64,000 nt of DNA, from NCBI RefSeq assembly GCF_017104965.1, contig NZ_JAAGPR010000007.1, positions 62,001-126,000 of the forward strand, in the 5' to 3' direction. Positions within the stretch are counted from its first letter, which is position 1. Each line of letters starts with the position of its first letter. The translations under genes were made by a program, and so were the position numbers. Source of the DNA: Paraburkholderia sp. Ac-20340 (GTDB lineage: Bacteria; Pseudomonadota; Gammaproteobacteria; Burkholderiales; Burkholderiaceae). This document shows, one piece after another, positions 18,841 to 28,129 of the stretch. The notes beneath the pieces were generated by a model, which saw only the letters and a program-made list of their open reading frames with translations, was not told the origin of the DNA and made no database searches.

Positions 18841-19462
18841 CCACCTCAAAAAATCGGGTCGCAATACGACCCGATTGAGCGCATCACGCTGTGGGTTCTT
18901 TTCCTACATCGTGATGGAAGCTCTTCTCAGCAGGAAAACGGATAGGTTTTATTAGGGTTACCCCGTAAATATATCAAGAAGCTTCGCACATTGACGCAGC
19001 AATAGCGTCGCTGTGCTGCATCGGGGGGACGCATGCGAACTATCAACCCTCATTTCTGGCAACGTACACTGCACTTAGCTTGTTGCTCTTAGCGCAGTGG
19101 TGCCATTCAATCTGCAATTTGCTTGACTACCGCGCCAACGTGGGGCGACAAGAAGAGGGATAGATTTGCCATTGCATCGATGCTATGTGTGAAGAAAGTC
19201 AAAGTCCGGCCCATTCCCTTGACTGGCTAGCCATGCGAGCCGCCAATTTTTCACGCGGGCATGTGAGGCACATTAACTCTGCGACGGCCCAAGCGCACTA
19301 CAGAATAAAACGCGCGGAGCTGTATTAGTTACTTCGAACAGACTATCGTCGCTAAAATAATTTAATACCGAATTTATCTACCCAACGATACGGCACGCTG
19401 ATTGAGCGATACGTGCAAAAGAAAGAAGTCATCGAGTAGTACCGCGAGGAGGTCATAAGCAC
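18841..19462. other. Intergenic region between the VOC and APC permease genes
   Basis: Apart from the hairpin at 18852-18876, this 622-bp stretch holds no supported gene. The end carries an AGGAGGT ribosome site for the APC permease. No riboswitch or repeat was recognised. Confidence 0.5.
18852..18876. terminator. Hairpin after the VOC gene
   Basis: A perfect 10-bp stem AATCGGGTCG with CGACCCGATT and loop CAATA begins 11 bp after the stop codon. The A-run is on the left, so a U-tract forms only in the minus direction; for the plus-strand VOC gene it is a stabilising 3-prime hairpin or weak terminator. Confidence 0.55.
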
Positions 19463-20851
19463 ATGGAAAGTTTTGCAACCCGCGTATCGGCAAATGAAAC
19501 GCGGCCCACGAGTCAAGAATCTGATGCCGAATATTCGACGAGTCTGAACCGCGCGCTGAGCGTGAGCGACCTTATCGCATATGGCATGGTCTACATGTTG
19601 CCAATCTCTCCCTTTGCGATGTATGGCATCATCGCGAGCGTTGGCAACGGAATGGTTCCGCTGATTTACATCCTTAGCGTAGTTGCGATGGCATTCACGG
19701 CACGCAGCTACCAGGTGCTGAGTAAAGAATTTCCGAATGCTGGCTCCGCCTACACTTATGCACGGCACGGCATCGGTGAGGTCGCCGGGTTCTTTGCAGG
19801 CTGGCTGCTTTTCCTTGACTACATCATTAGCCCGGGGCTACTGGCAATCATCAGTGCCGCCGCGATGAATAGCCTCCTGCCGGAGGTCCCGCGCTGGACG
19901 TGGATACTTGGTTTCATTGCAATCGGCACGCTCCTTAACCTTGTCGGCGTATCCGTCACAGCGAAGACCAATCGTATCTTCCTTGTCATCATGATGGCCG
20001 TACTCGCTGTCTTCCTCGGTGCGGGGCTTTTCGCGCTCTACAGCGGGAAAGGCAACGGCGGGTTGACTCTCAGCTCCCTTTACAATCCCCACGCTTTTAC
20101 CTGGGCAGCAGCTGGTAGCGGCATCCTCGTCGCGTCACTCAACTTCCTCGGCTTTGATGCGATAACGACGCTCGGAGAAGAGGTTCGACCGAAGCAGAAG
20201 CACCTGCTTGGTTTTGCTGGCATGGCAACGCTGGCAATCATGGCTGTGCTTTTCGTCGTGCAAACGTGGGTCGCCGCCGACTTGGCGCCTGGCGCACATA
20301 TCTCGTCTGCTGATACCGCCTTCTATGACATCGCTCGCTACGCAGGAGGCAATTGGCTCTTTGGTCTGACGTCCATTGGCACCGCACTCGCCTTTGGCAT
20401 ACCTTGTACGATTGTTTCGCAACTGGCAATCGCACGAATCATCTATGCAATGGGCCGCGACCGTCAGTTGCCTCATGTCTTTGCTCGTTTGAGTACGAAG
20501 AGCCGACAGCCTTATGTTGCCAATCTTTTTGTTGCCGGTGTGTCGCTCGTGGTGTCCCTGGCATTTCAAGACCATCTTGACGAACTCGCTCTTTTCCAGA
20601 ACTTCGGCGCCTTGTCGGCGTTTATGCTGGTCAACGTCTCGTTGATTGGATACTTCTGGTTCAAGAAGGGCTCACGAAAAATCATCTCGCACATGGCTAT
20701 GCCGCTCATTGGCCTTGCAATCATCGTCGCACTTATGTCTTCCATGCGAATTGCGACGTTGCAAATGGGCTGCACGTGGTTAGCTCTCGGCCTCGCTTAC
20801 TTCCTCGTCATGCGTTTCGCTCTGGGAAGAAAAGTCGCAATCGACGTCTGA
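19463..20851 (+). CDS. APC-superfamily amino acid/polyamine permease
   Basis: A 462-residue inner-membrane transporter with about 12 helices. The N-terminal SLNRALSVSDLIAYGMVYMLPISPFAMYG, the EFPNAGSAYTYAR block and FLGFDAITTLGEEVRPKQK are typical of APC amino acid permeases, including the putrescine/basic amino acid group. A GAGGAGGT ribosome site lies about 10 bases upstream and an intrinsic terminator follows. It appears monocistronic; the substrate is unknown. Confidence 0.88.
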   Translation: MESFATRVSANETRPTSQESDAEYSTSLNRALSVSDLIAYGMVYMLPISPFAMYGIIASVGNGMVPLIYILSVVAMAFTARSYQVLSKEFPNAGSAYTYARHGIGEVAGFFAGWLLFLDYIISPGLLAIISAAAMNSLLPEVPRWTWILGFIAIGTLLNLVGVSVTAKTNRIFLVIMMAVLAVFLGAGLFALYSGKGNGGLTLSSLYNPHAFTWAAAGSGILVASLNFLGFDAITTLGEEVRPKQKHLLGFAGMATLAIMAVLFVVQTWVAADLAPGAHISSADTAFYDIARYAGGNWLFGLTSIGTALAFGIPCTIVSQLAIARIIYAMGRDRQLPHVFARLSTKSRQPYVANLFVAGVSLVVSLAFQDHLDELALFQNFGALSAFMLVNVSLIGYFWFKKGSRKIISHMAMPLIGLAIIVALMSSMRIATLQMGCTWLALGLAYFLVMRFALGRKVAIDV

Positions 20852-20904
20852 GCTCCACAGACAAAGTATCAAGTTCTGAGCGTTCGAGCACTGAACGCTA
20901 TACA

Positions 20905-20941
20905 GGGTCCGGGGAGACTTTCAGTCACCCCGGACTCTTTT
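20905..20941 (+). terminator. Intrinsic terminator of the APC permease gene
   Basis: Stem GGGTCCGGGG with CCCCGGACTC (one G-U pair) and a 13-base loop, followed by TTTT. It begins 54 bp after the permease stop codon and lies between convergent genes. Confidence 0.75.
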
Positions 20942-20980
20942 CGTCAGAGCCGGTCTGAGATGTCCTCTATGACTCCGAGG

Positions 20981-22144
20981 TCAACGTATTGACGCATAGA
21001 TAGCGTTACGGACCTCCTGCGGAAAGCTTCCGCCAACACCTTCCCACGTGGTGTTTGTCAGCGAGACGACTGTCAACGCTGATGTTCGGTCAACAAACCA
21101 GTTGTGCCCATACACGCCCCCCCACTCCACGGTTCCCACCGATTGCGGAGTATCCATCACAGAAGGGTCAACGAGCACCGCGCCCATATATCCATAGCCC
21201 CAGCCGTCACCCTGCCCTCTCAGGTCTGCTCCAACGTGAGGATGGAACATCGTGCGCGCCCGCTGAGAACTGATGAATCCACCGCCATCCTTTCGAAGAA
21301 CTTCAAGGAGTCTAAGAACGTCTGGGGCAGTTCCGACCATACCAGCCCCGCCAGATGGGAACTCGTCAGCTAGATAGGCGCGATTTGGCGAAAAGCGGAT
21401 TGCGCCGTTTCCATCGGGAGGGGTAACTTCTGCAAAGTCAGGCATCTCATCGAGGGCACCGGCGCCGTCCACATAAGGGACCGCGAGAGCTGTATCTGTC
21501 GATACAGCAAAGGCCAGTGACTGCAAACCTAGCGGTCTTGAGACCAGTTCCTCTATAGCCACGGGTAGCTCAGCTCCTATGACTTTCTCGATTACGGCGC
21601 CTAGAACATCGATTGCAAGCGAATAGCGCCAGGCGGTGCCCGGCTCGAACTGAAGATGAGCCGAGGAGAGCCGCCGGAGATTCTCTTCTAAGCTTATTCC
21701 CGACTGGTCCAGCCCATCAGACACGCCTAACGTCTCATACTGTCCACCTGCGACCTCCTGAAAGCCGTAACTCAGCCCGGACGAATGTGTGAGTAGATGA
21801 TGCAAGGTAATTCCTGGCACATTTCCCGTAGCTAGTGATGGACGAAAATACGGGAGCCAACGAGTGACAGGCTCGTACAAATCAAGCTCGCCACAGTCAA
21901 CAAGCCTTATCACCGCAAGACTCACGATGGGCTTGGTAACAGACGCCAACCTGAAACACTGGCTGGTCTTCATTGGAACTGCGAGCCTCAAATTCTCAAA
22001 TCCAAATGCTTCTTCCGCAACCAGTTCTCCGTCCTTCGCGACGAGGACGACACCACCTGCAATGCGCCTCTCCATCTGGGCGCAACTCACCACCGCACGT
22101 ACTTTTTGAGCAACATCACTATCAATTCGATTCTGTCTTCCCAT
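20981..22144 (-). CDS. Serine hydrolase of the class C beta-lactamase family
   Basis: A 387-residue protein of the AmpC/esterase EstB/DD-peptidase family. The S-x-x-K nucleophile motif is SVTK (Ser68, Lys71) and the Tyr general base is in WRYSLA (near residue 170). HLLTHSSGLSYGF is a family hallmark. There is no evident signal peptide, so it is probably cytosolic and acts as an esterase, amidase or lactonase rather than as a lactamase. It is divergent from the inositol-monophosphatase family gene. Confidence 0.85.
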   Translation of the reverse strand: MGRQNRIDSDVAQKVRAVVSCAQMERRIAGGVVLVAKDGELVAEEAFGFENLRLAVPMKTSQCFRLASVTKPIVSLAVIRLVDCGELDLYEPVTRWLPYFRPSLATGNVPGITLHHLLTHSSGLSYGFQEVAGGQYETLGVSDGLDQSGISLEENLRRLSSAHLQFEPGTAWRYSLAIDVLGAVIEKVIGAELPVAIEELVSRPLGLQSLAFAVSTDTALAVPYVDGAGALDEMPDFAEVTPPDGNGAIRFSPNRAYLADEFPSGGAGMVGTAPDVLRLLEVLRKDGGGFISSQRARTMFHPHVGADLRGQGDGWGYGYMGAVLVDPSVMDTPQSVGTVEWGGVYGHNWFVDRTSALTVVSLTNTTWEGVGGSFPQEVRNAIYASIR

Positions 22145-22337
22145 GAACGCTCTCCCTTAGAATTATCGGCAAATGGAAATAGACAATTGCTTTCGAACGA
22201 TGCCTTTCGATGCGAATCGCATCTCGCACACCGAATCGCGTAACCACGCCATACAATAGAGTAACTCTCTTATGCTGTGCGTCACGGATACGCTCGCTTA
22301 TCGGCGTGGAGCATGAATCTTTCAGACTGAGGCACTC

Positions 22338-23120
22338 ATGAACGCGTTCAATGAACATCTACAGCTTGCCAATTCAATGTTAGATGAAACGGGCAATCTA
22401 GCGCGTCGTTACTTCATGCAAGACGTCAACGTCAACCAGAAATCCGATGCGAGTCCCGTGACTATCGCGGACATTGAAATCGAAGCATTGATTCGCGAGC
22501 GCATTACATCGGCGTACCCTCAACACGGCATACTTGGCGAGGAACACGCCTCCATCAACCTGTCCGCTGAGTATTGCTGGGTAGTTGACCCCATCGACGG
22601 AACAAAAAGCTTTATCAGCGGCATGCCAATTTGGGGCACATTGCTGGCACTACTCAAGAATGGTCGACCGCTACTCGGTATTGTTGACGTTCCTGCACTA
22701 CGCGAGCGATACGTCGGTACTTATGACGGTAGAACGGAGAAAAACGGCACATCGATAAGCACTAGCAGTTGCCAAGAGCTGAGCAACTGCAATTTGTTTG
22801 CCACTTCTCCCGATATGTTCAGCAATTCGGAATTTAAAATGTTCGACGCTCTAAGCAAGAGAGCGCGATTCAGGAGATTTGGAGGGGATTGCTACAGCTA
22901 CGTTATGCTAGCAGCGGGAAAAGTTGACGCTGTCGTAGAAGCTGGCTTAAAACCATATGACTACCTCCCGATTGTCCCAGTTGTGAACGGCGCTGGTGGA
23001 GTCATTACAGATTGGAACGGCAACGCATTGACACCAGAAAGCAACGGTCGCGTCATCGCTGCGGCAACTCCGGCATTACATCAAGCTCTACTTGAAGAGA
23101 CAAGCAAGCTGGAGCCATAG
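22338..23120 (+). CDS. Inositol monophosphatase-family phosphatase (HisN-like)
   Basis: A 260-residue metal-dependent phosphatase. Metal site 1 is GEEH, the core DPIDGTKSFISG motif is intact, and the C-terminal motif is altered to KPYDYLPIVPVVNGAGG. This combination fits the histidinol-phosphatase HisN branch of the IMPase family, with inositol-1-phosphate phosphatase as an alternative. A GAGG site precedes the ATG. It is convergent with the GH3 gene. A catabolic HisD-like gene lies 1.2 kb downstream on the other strand, but the two are not in one operon. Confidence 0.83.
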   Translation: MNAFNEHLQLANSMLDETGNLARRYFMQDVNVNQKSDASPVTIADIEIEALIRERITSAYPQHGILGEEHASINLSAEYCWVVDPIDGTKSFISGMPIWGTLLALLKNGRPLLGIVDVPALRERYVGTYDGRTEKNGTSISTSSCQELSNCNLFATSPDMFSNSEFKMFDALSKRARFRRFGGDCYSYVMLAAGKVDAVVEAGLKPYDYLPIVPVVNGAGGVITDWNGNALTPESNGRVIAAATPALHQALLEETSKLEP

Positions 23121-23157
23121 GGTCCGGCAGCCAGCTCGGCGTCAACCAAGGCGCGCT

Positions 23158-24177
23158 TTACTCGCGCTTATCGCTGTCGAGCTCCTCGGCGAAGACTCTC
23201 ACTCGAGATGCGGCTTCCGCCAGTCGGGTGCGCTTCAGGTTCCCGTGTTTAACGGCATCGGCAATCGACTCGGCAATGCAATCCAGCCCAGATTCACTTG
23301 ACACTAGCAACAAATCGACGCCGGCGTCTATTGCAGCGACGGCACAGCCTTCAATCGACATGCCGCGCAGAATTCCCGGACCGTCAAGGTCGTCCGAAAT
23401 CACAAGACCATCAAACGCGAGTTCTGAGCGCAGTAGCTCGACGGTCGCGTGAGACCTGCTTGACGGAAAATGTTCGTCGACTGCTGTGACTGTCGCCGGG
23501 CCTACCATAATTGCCTTCACCCCTTTGGCAATCACGCCCCGGAATACCTCCAAGCTCGGCTCCAGCTCTGCTCGCGAGCAACTGATGACCGCCTCAGCGA
23601 CCGCCGGGTCCAGCTTCGACTCCGGATGACCGGGAAAGTGCTTTGCGCACGCCGCAACTCCAGCCGCCTGGACGCCACTAGTGAAGGCTTGCGCGAGCCT
23701 GCCGACTTCCGCTGGGTCTGCGCCAAGCGTTCGTCCTTCTAGCCAAGGGTTCGGCCCAACCACGACATCTACAATGGGAGCTAGAAACAAGTTCACCCCG
23801 AGTTCGCGCGCCGCCCGAGCGACACTTTCACATTGGGCAGCCAATTGCGAGGATGACATGTCATGCGCGTCTGAAATTTCAGGAAGTGCAGGCACCAATC
23901 GATGCAATCGCTGTATTCCGTTAAGTTCCTGGTCAACTGCAATCACTACGCTGCCGGCAATTTTTCTTGCTGCCTGAGCTAGAGACTTGAACTGCTGAGC
24001 GGTCTCGCTCGCGCAACGGTCTGTCTGCATCTGACGTGCGACATACTCCTTACGGCTTTCGCCGACGAGCAAGCAAACACCCCCTCGCTCTAAGTATCGC
24101 TCCAGGCTTGCATCCAGGCTGAGTGACCCAAACGCTGGAAACAGGACTGTGTAGGCATCTCGCAGCACATCGTTCAT
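23158..24177 (-). CDS. Glycoside hydrolase family 3-like protein (NagZ-like), possibly altered active site
   Basis: A 339-residue GH3 N-terminal TIM-barrel protein of NagZ size. VVIAVDQELNGIQRL and AKHFPGHPESKLDPA match the NagZ-type beta-N-acetylhexosaminidase blocks, and the nucleophile Asp is present in VISDDLDG. In NagZ the KHFPGH block is followed by an Asp-Ser-His loop supplying the acid/base His; here it reads LDPA, so the His is missing. The ATG at 24177 follows a GGGA motif; the frame is open to 24285. It may be a GH3 phosphorylase-like or binding homologue. Confidence 0.75.
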   Translation of the reverse strand: MNDVLRDAYTVLFPAFGSLSLDASLERYLERGGVCLLVGESRKEYVARQMQTDRCASETAQQFKSLAQAARKIAGSVVIAVDQELNGIQRLHRLVPALPEISDAHDMSSSQLAAQCESVARAARELGVNLFLAPIVDVVVGPNPWLEGRTLGADPAEVGRLAQAFTSGVQAAGVAACAKHFPGHPESKLDPAVAEAVISCSRAELEPSLEVFRGVIAKGVKAIMVGPATVTAVDEHFPSSRSHATVELLRSELAFDGLVISDDLDGPGILRGMSIEGCAVAAIDAGVDLLLVSSESGLDCIAESIADAVKHGNLKRTRLAEAASRVRVFAEELDSDKRE

Positions 24178-24247
24178 AAATCGTCCCTGAACAGTCTCAA
24201 GTCCGACAACGGACTGAGGTCGGTATAAATAAGTTTGAGAAGAAGCG

Positions 24248-24286
24248 AAAAACGCCCTTGCACCGCTGGCAGAACCAGCGGGCAAG
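24248..24286 (-). terminator. Intrinsic terminator of the HisD-like gene
   Basis: On the minus strand, a stem of CTTGC plus CCAGCGG paired blocks with one bulge is followed by GGCG and five T residues. It lies about 55 bp after the HisD-like stop codon and separates it from the GH3 gene. Confidence 0.65.
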
Positions 24287-24341
24287 AGCGCATGCCAACC
24301 ACTCGGGATGCTTTCAGTTCGAAGCAGCCCGGTTCATTCGG

Positions 24342-25670
24342 TTATTTCGCGGCTGCAGTAGAGACGGGGGCAGCCTTGCCATAAGGAACATCGATATTGC
24401 CGAGACGGCGCAGACGGATATTCGCCTGCTCAGCGTGCCCGGAGAAGCCTTCAAGAATGCACAGCCGTGAACAATACTCACCAACGAGCACCGATGCCTC
24501 ATCCGTAAGTATACGCTGATAAGTGCAGGTCTTCAGGAACTTCCCCACCCACAAGCCACCCGTGAAACGGGCGGCACCCGACGTCGGCAGCGTGTGGTTC
24601 GTCCCGATGACCTTATCTCCATATGCGACGTTGGTGCGGGCTCCAAGGAATAGCGCACCGTAATTGCGAAGGCGCTTCAAGAAGAAGTCCGGGTCACGGG
24701 TCATTACCTGCACGTGCTCCGATGCCACTCGGTCCGATTCGCGAATCACTTCTTCGTCATTCTCACAAATGATGACTTCGCCGTATCCCTCCCACGCCTT
24801 CCGAGCGATTTCCGCAGTGTCGAGTTGATTGAGCAGACGCTCGACCTCAACGAGGGTTTCTTCGCCGAGTTTCCGCGAGGTCGTGATGAGCACTGCCGGG
24901 GAAGTCGGGCCATGCTCAGCTTGGCCGAGCAGGTCGGTGGCAATGAGTTCAGCGTCGACCGAGTCGTCCGCAATAATCGCGGTCTCGGTCGGCCCCGCGA
25001 AAAGGTCAATGCCAACCTGACCGAACAACTGACGCTTCGCTTCGGCCACGTATGCATTGCCGGGCCCGACGATGATGTCCACTTGCGGGAATTCGCCAAT
25101 CCCGAGCGCCATTGCCGTCACGGCCTGAACGCCGCCGATGCAATAAATCTCATCGGCACCGGCCAGATGGATTGCCGCGATAACCGGAGCGCTCGGGCGC
25201 CCCTCGAACGGAGGCGACGTTGCAATAACGCGGTCAACGCCGGCAACTTTCGCCGTCACGATGCCCATGTGTGCCGATGCGACCAGGGGGTATTTGCCGC
25301 TCGGGATGTAGCAACCGACAGTCTGCACGGGAACGTTCTTATGTCCGAGAATTACGCCCGGCAGCGTTTCGACTTCAATGTCACGCATCGACGACAGCTG
25401 ATGCCGCGCAAAGTTGCGAACCTGCTCCTGTGCGAACTTGATATCCGCGATTTCCTGCTCAGTAAGCTCGGCAAGACAAGCGTCGATTTGCTCTTGCGAC
25501 AGTCGGAATTGTGCGGGATTCCACTTGTCGAATTTGGTGGAGTATCCGTGCAACGCTTCGTCGCCGCGTGCCGAGATGTCGGCAATCATCTCTTCGACAA
25601 CGCGGCGGACCTGTTTGGTGTCAGCTTCGCCCGTGGGTTGCGTGGTAGCCGACTTCAGAAAAAACGACAT
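24342..25670 (-). CDS. Histidinol dehydrogenase-family protein, probably catabolic
   Basis: A 442-residue NAD-dependent HisD-fold alcohol dehydrogenase. Zinc-ligand block [12 protein letters not shown], the catalytic Glu-His pair in VASEHVQVM, and [16 protein letters not shown] are present. It stands alone, without other his genes, behind one of the eleven shared promoters, so it is unlikely to serve histidine synthesis. Family members outside biosynthesis, such as sulfopropanediol dehydrogenase HpsN, oxidise a primary alcohol twice to a carboxylate; a similar four-electron oxidation of a polyol is the best guess. A GGGG site precedes the ATG. Confidence 0.85.
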   Translation of the reverse strand: MSFFLKSATTQPTGEADTKQVRRVVEEMIADISARGDEALHGYSTKFDKWNPAQFRLSQEQIDACLAELTEQEIADIKFAQEQVRNFARHQLSSMRDIEVETLPGVILGHKNVPVQTVGCYIPSGKYPLVASAHMGIVTAKVAGVDRVIATSPPFEGRPSAPVIAAIHLAGADEIYCIGGVQAVTAMALGIGEFPQVDIIVGPGNAYVAEAKRQLFGQVGIDLFAGPTETAIIADDSVDAELIATDLLGQAEHGPTSPAVLITTSRKLGEETLVEVERLLNQLDTAEIARKAWEGYGEVIICENDEEVIRESDRVASEHVQVMTRDPDFFLKRLRNYGALFLGARTNVAYGDKVIGTNHTLPTSGAARFTGGLWVGKFLKTCTYQRILTDEASVLVGEYCSRLCILEGFSGHAEQANIRLRRLGNIDVPYGKAAPVSTAAAK

Positions 25671-26168
25671 GATTGCCCCTTATGATGCAAAGTCAAAAAT
25701 TGAGCGGGTTTTTCAAAAAAAGTTGTTCGTAGCTGGAATCTACTCAGAGAGTCCAAAAGTTCTTCGTGTGAAAGCGCGTCACTTTTGCAGCACGGAATCA
25801 GTATCAGTCGAGAAAATCACCAACTCAATTTCGCGAGACACCTGAATATGACGCACTGTGACGCTCTTTTATATTTGAGTTTCCAATGCACCATGCGCTT
25901 CAAAAGAACCCGAAGCCGAACTGGCTCGAGGTCGGACATCCGCTCTCTAAATCGATGACGACCTATCTCGCTGAAAAGCGTAAGAAGGTAACTGCATTCA
26001 AGCTATATCGCGCGCGATGCCATCTGAAGGACCCGCGACCGAGCGAGCCCTGCCGGAAGAAGCATCCGCGATAGCGCCTTGATGTATTGCGCTGCGAGAG
26101 CCGTTCCCACGCGACGATTCGCGGACTCATTGCGCATCGCAGGGCGAGACTCGCTTCGATACGCGTCT
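25671..26168. other. Intergenic region between the HisD-like and TPP-enzyme genes
   Basis: The region holds the shared-type promoter at 25800-25865. A 62-codon plus-strand frame at 25886-26074 (basic, no clear ribosome site) is probably fortuitous. Nothing else is recognised. Confidence 0.5.
25800..25865 (-). promoter_or_regulatory. Shared-module promoter 1, HisD-like gene
   Basis: Read on the minus strand: AGCGTCA (25865-25859), TGCGTCA (25855-25849), CGCGAAATTGAGT (25835-25823) containing the -35 box TTGAGT, then 17 bp and GATACT (25805-25800). Half-sites fall at 0, 10 and 30 bp. The leader to the start codon is about 125 bp. Confidence 0.8.
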
Positions 26169-27908
26169 TTACACGGCGTGAACCTGCAAATCGTCTAGCC
26201 CTACCGTGGTCGTTGCATCCGATTCATGGCGTGCAATCATCACTTCGACCAACGCAGGCCCAGTACTATCGAGCGCGCGTCGGATAGCGCCGTCTAGCTG
26301 CGACGCATGCTCTACACGCCATGCGTCGAGGCCAAAGCTCCGCGCAATTTCGGCGAATGCAAGAGAGTAAGGCCGTCCATCGGGAAGGGAAAAATCCCCT
26401 ACGCTAGGTCTTGCTGCATGCGAGCCGACAGCTCCCGGAACAAATTCCGGTCCGCTCTGATTGAAAACCACAAAAACAACGGGAATACAGTGCATGACGC
26501 TAACCGCCATTTCCTGCATCGACTGGAGAAAGTCAGCATCCTCTACCACACATACGACTTGCCTCGCGGGCATCGCGAGCTTCGCGCCAATGGCAGCAGG
26601 AACAGCCCATCCGCCAGCGACCGACGCACCAGGAGAAAGAAAGGTGCGCGGTACGTAGACCGGGAAGTGCTCGCGCGCGATATGTGCAACCGCGCCTGAG
26701 CCGATTACGGCAATCGCATCACGGTGCAAAATCTTGCGAAGTTCAAGGAATGGCCGCGGCGCTCGGATGAGTGTTTCGTGCGCACCCGACTTCGCAGCCA
26801 AGGTTGTTCTCCACTGGCCCCGCAGCTCGCGCATCAGTTCGATGAACGCCTGCCGCCTTGCCCCCGACGCGCGTCTGAGCTTCCCGCTCAAAGCTGATTT
26901 GAGGTCCACGAGAGCACTTTTTGCGTCCGCTACTACGCCGACCTCCACGGGGTAGCGTCTTCCGATTTCGTCCCTTTCGACGTCAATCTGAATCAGCTTC
27001 TTCCCTGCGAGGTCGGAGGCAGTAGCGCCGTCACACACATTTGGAAGGTCTGACAGTCGGCTACCCACTGCAACGACGACGTCAGCCTTACGAAGCAGGG
27101 TTGCTCCGCATGGGCTTCCCGCAGAGCCTACACAGCCCGCGTTCAAGTCGTGGTCGTGGGGAATCGCACCGATGCCGTTTCCTGCAACTAACACGGGTGC
27201 CAAAATCGCCTCTGCAAATGCGTTAAGTTCGGCAGTAGCGTCAGCTGTGATAACTCCGCCCCCAGCGAGGATGATGGGACGCTCGGCACTGGCGAGGACA
27301 CTTGCCGCTTGTTCGATGACAGCGGGGTCGCCCCTTAGCCTGCCCTGCGCAAGCCGATTCTGTGGCGACTCGGCGCCCACATGGTCGACGTGCCTTTGAA
27401 TTTCGAACGGTACTTCGAGATGAACGGGGCCAGGACGCGCACCAAGCACGCTGTTAAATGCCCGATGGATTGCCTGGGTCAACTCTGTGAAGCCCCGCAC
27501 TTTCCACGACTGCTTCAGGCCTCCCGAAGTTGCCTCGGGACCCCACCCTGCTCTCGGCCGGGGCGAATTCGCGGAAACCGCGTTCGCGTCGTCACCCGCG
27601 CGGTCTCCGGTTACGAGCAGTACCCCACAGGAGTCGGACAAGCAGTTTGAAAGCGCCGCGGCTGCAGTAAAAATCCCCGTTTTCCCAGGGAGAATGACGG
27701 CCATCGCGCTGCCGCATGCACGAAAGTAACCGTCCGCCATGTGCACCGCACTTTGCTCGTTCACCACCCTGATGAACGGAATGCCGACTCCTGGTGTACT
27801 AAGCCCCTCCAGAACCGCGCTGTTTCCATAGCCGGGCACACCAGCGACATATTGCACTCCGTACGCGCGCAACCCTTTCGCGATGACCTGCCCGCCGGTT
27901 AACTTCAC
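26169..27908 (-). CDS. Thiamine-diphosphate-dependent enzyme (acetolactate synthase family) with altered cofactor motif
   Basis: A 579-residue three-domain TPP enzyme. The catalytic Glu is in VNEQSAVHMADGYFRACG (near residue 50). A central domain follows, then the C-terminal TPP domain. The usual GDG that opens the TPP/Mg motif is replaced by EDA (VCVVEDADFLQ), while the closing Asn is kept (VVFNQSG). The middle Asp that binds Mg is therefore retained but both glycines are lost. It starts at a GTG with GGGAG upstream. It is single-gene behind shared promoter 2. Paralogous to the gene at 41788. Reaction unknown; decarboxylase, hydrolase or non-catalytic role are all possible. Confidence 0.82.
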   Translation of the reverse strand: MKLTGGQVIAKGLRAYGVQYVAGVPGYGNSAVLEGLSTPGVGIPFIRVVNEQSAVHMADGYFRACGSAMAVILPGKTGIFTAAAALSNCLSDSCGVLLVTGDRAGDDANAVSANSPRPRAGWGPEATSGGLKQSWKVRGFTELTQAIHRAFNSVLGARPGPVHLEVPFEIQRHVDHVGAESPQNRLAQGRLRGDPAVIEQAASVLASAERPIILAGGGVITADATAELNAFAEAILAPVLVAGNGIGAIPHDHDLNAGCVGSAGSPCGATLLRKADVVVAVGSRLSDLPNVCDGATASDLAGKKLIQIDVERDEIGRRYPVEVGVVADAKSALVDLKSALSGKLRRASGARRQAFIELMRELRGQWRTTLAAKSGAHETLIRAPRPFLELRKILHRDAIAVIGSGAVAHIAREHFPVYVPRTFLSPGASVAGGWAVPAAIGAKLAMPARQVVCVVEDADFLQSMQEMAVSVMHCIPVVFVVFNQSGPEFVPGAVGSHAARPSVGDFSLPDGRPYSLAFAEIARSFGLDAWRVEHASQLDGAIRRALDSTGPALVEVMIARHESDATTTVGLDDLQVHAV

Positions 27909-27972
27909 TCGATACTCCCGATATGTTGATGCTCAAGAGGCGTCATTCATAGGCATTCGCCCCTCGTGTACC

Positions 27973-28038
27973 AGTATTCGCGGTAAAAAAGCTGGGCTCA
28001 ATTTCGCACTCGGCGAATTTGCGACGCACTTTGACGCA
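27973..28038 (-). promoter_or_regulatory. Shared-module promoter 2, TPP-enzyme gene
   Basis: Read on the minus strand: TGCGTCA (28038-28032), TGCGTCG (28028-28022), TGCGAAATTGAGC (28008-27996) with -35 TTGAGC, then 17 bp and AATACT (27978-27973). Half-sites at 0, 10 and 30 bp. It is one of the best matches to the consensus. Confidence 0.85.
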
Positions 28039-28129
28039 CCGCGACAGCCCAGGCCGACCTACTCAAAGCCGTTTCGTTGTCAATCGTGAGCATCATCAGC
28101 CCATGCAGACTCAGAGCCCTCGCCTCCCG

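Noticed and set aside
22270..22300. TGCGTCA near 22.28 kb as another regulon site
   Set aside because: Only one half-site, with no second repeat, no TGCGAAATTGAG element and no spaced -10 box.
24342..25670. Annotating the HisD-like gene as the histidine biosynthesis enzyme hisD
   Set aside because: No other his genes are adjacent, and the shared catabolic-type promoter points to a different role.
25886..26074. 62-codon basic frame between the HisD-like and TPP genes
   Set aside because: No ribosome site or recognised domain; possibly a decayed remnant but not supportable as a gene.
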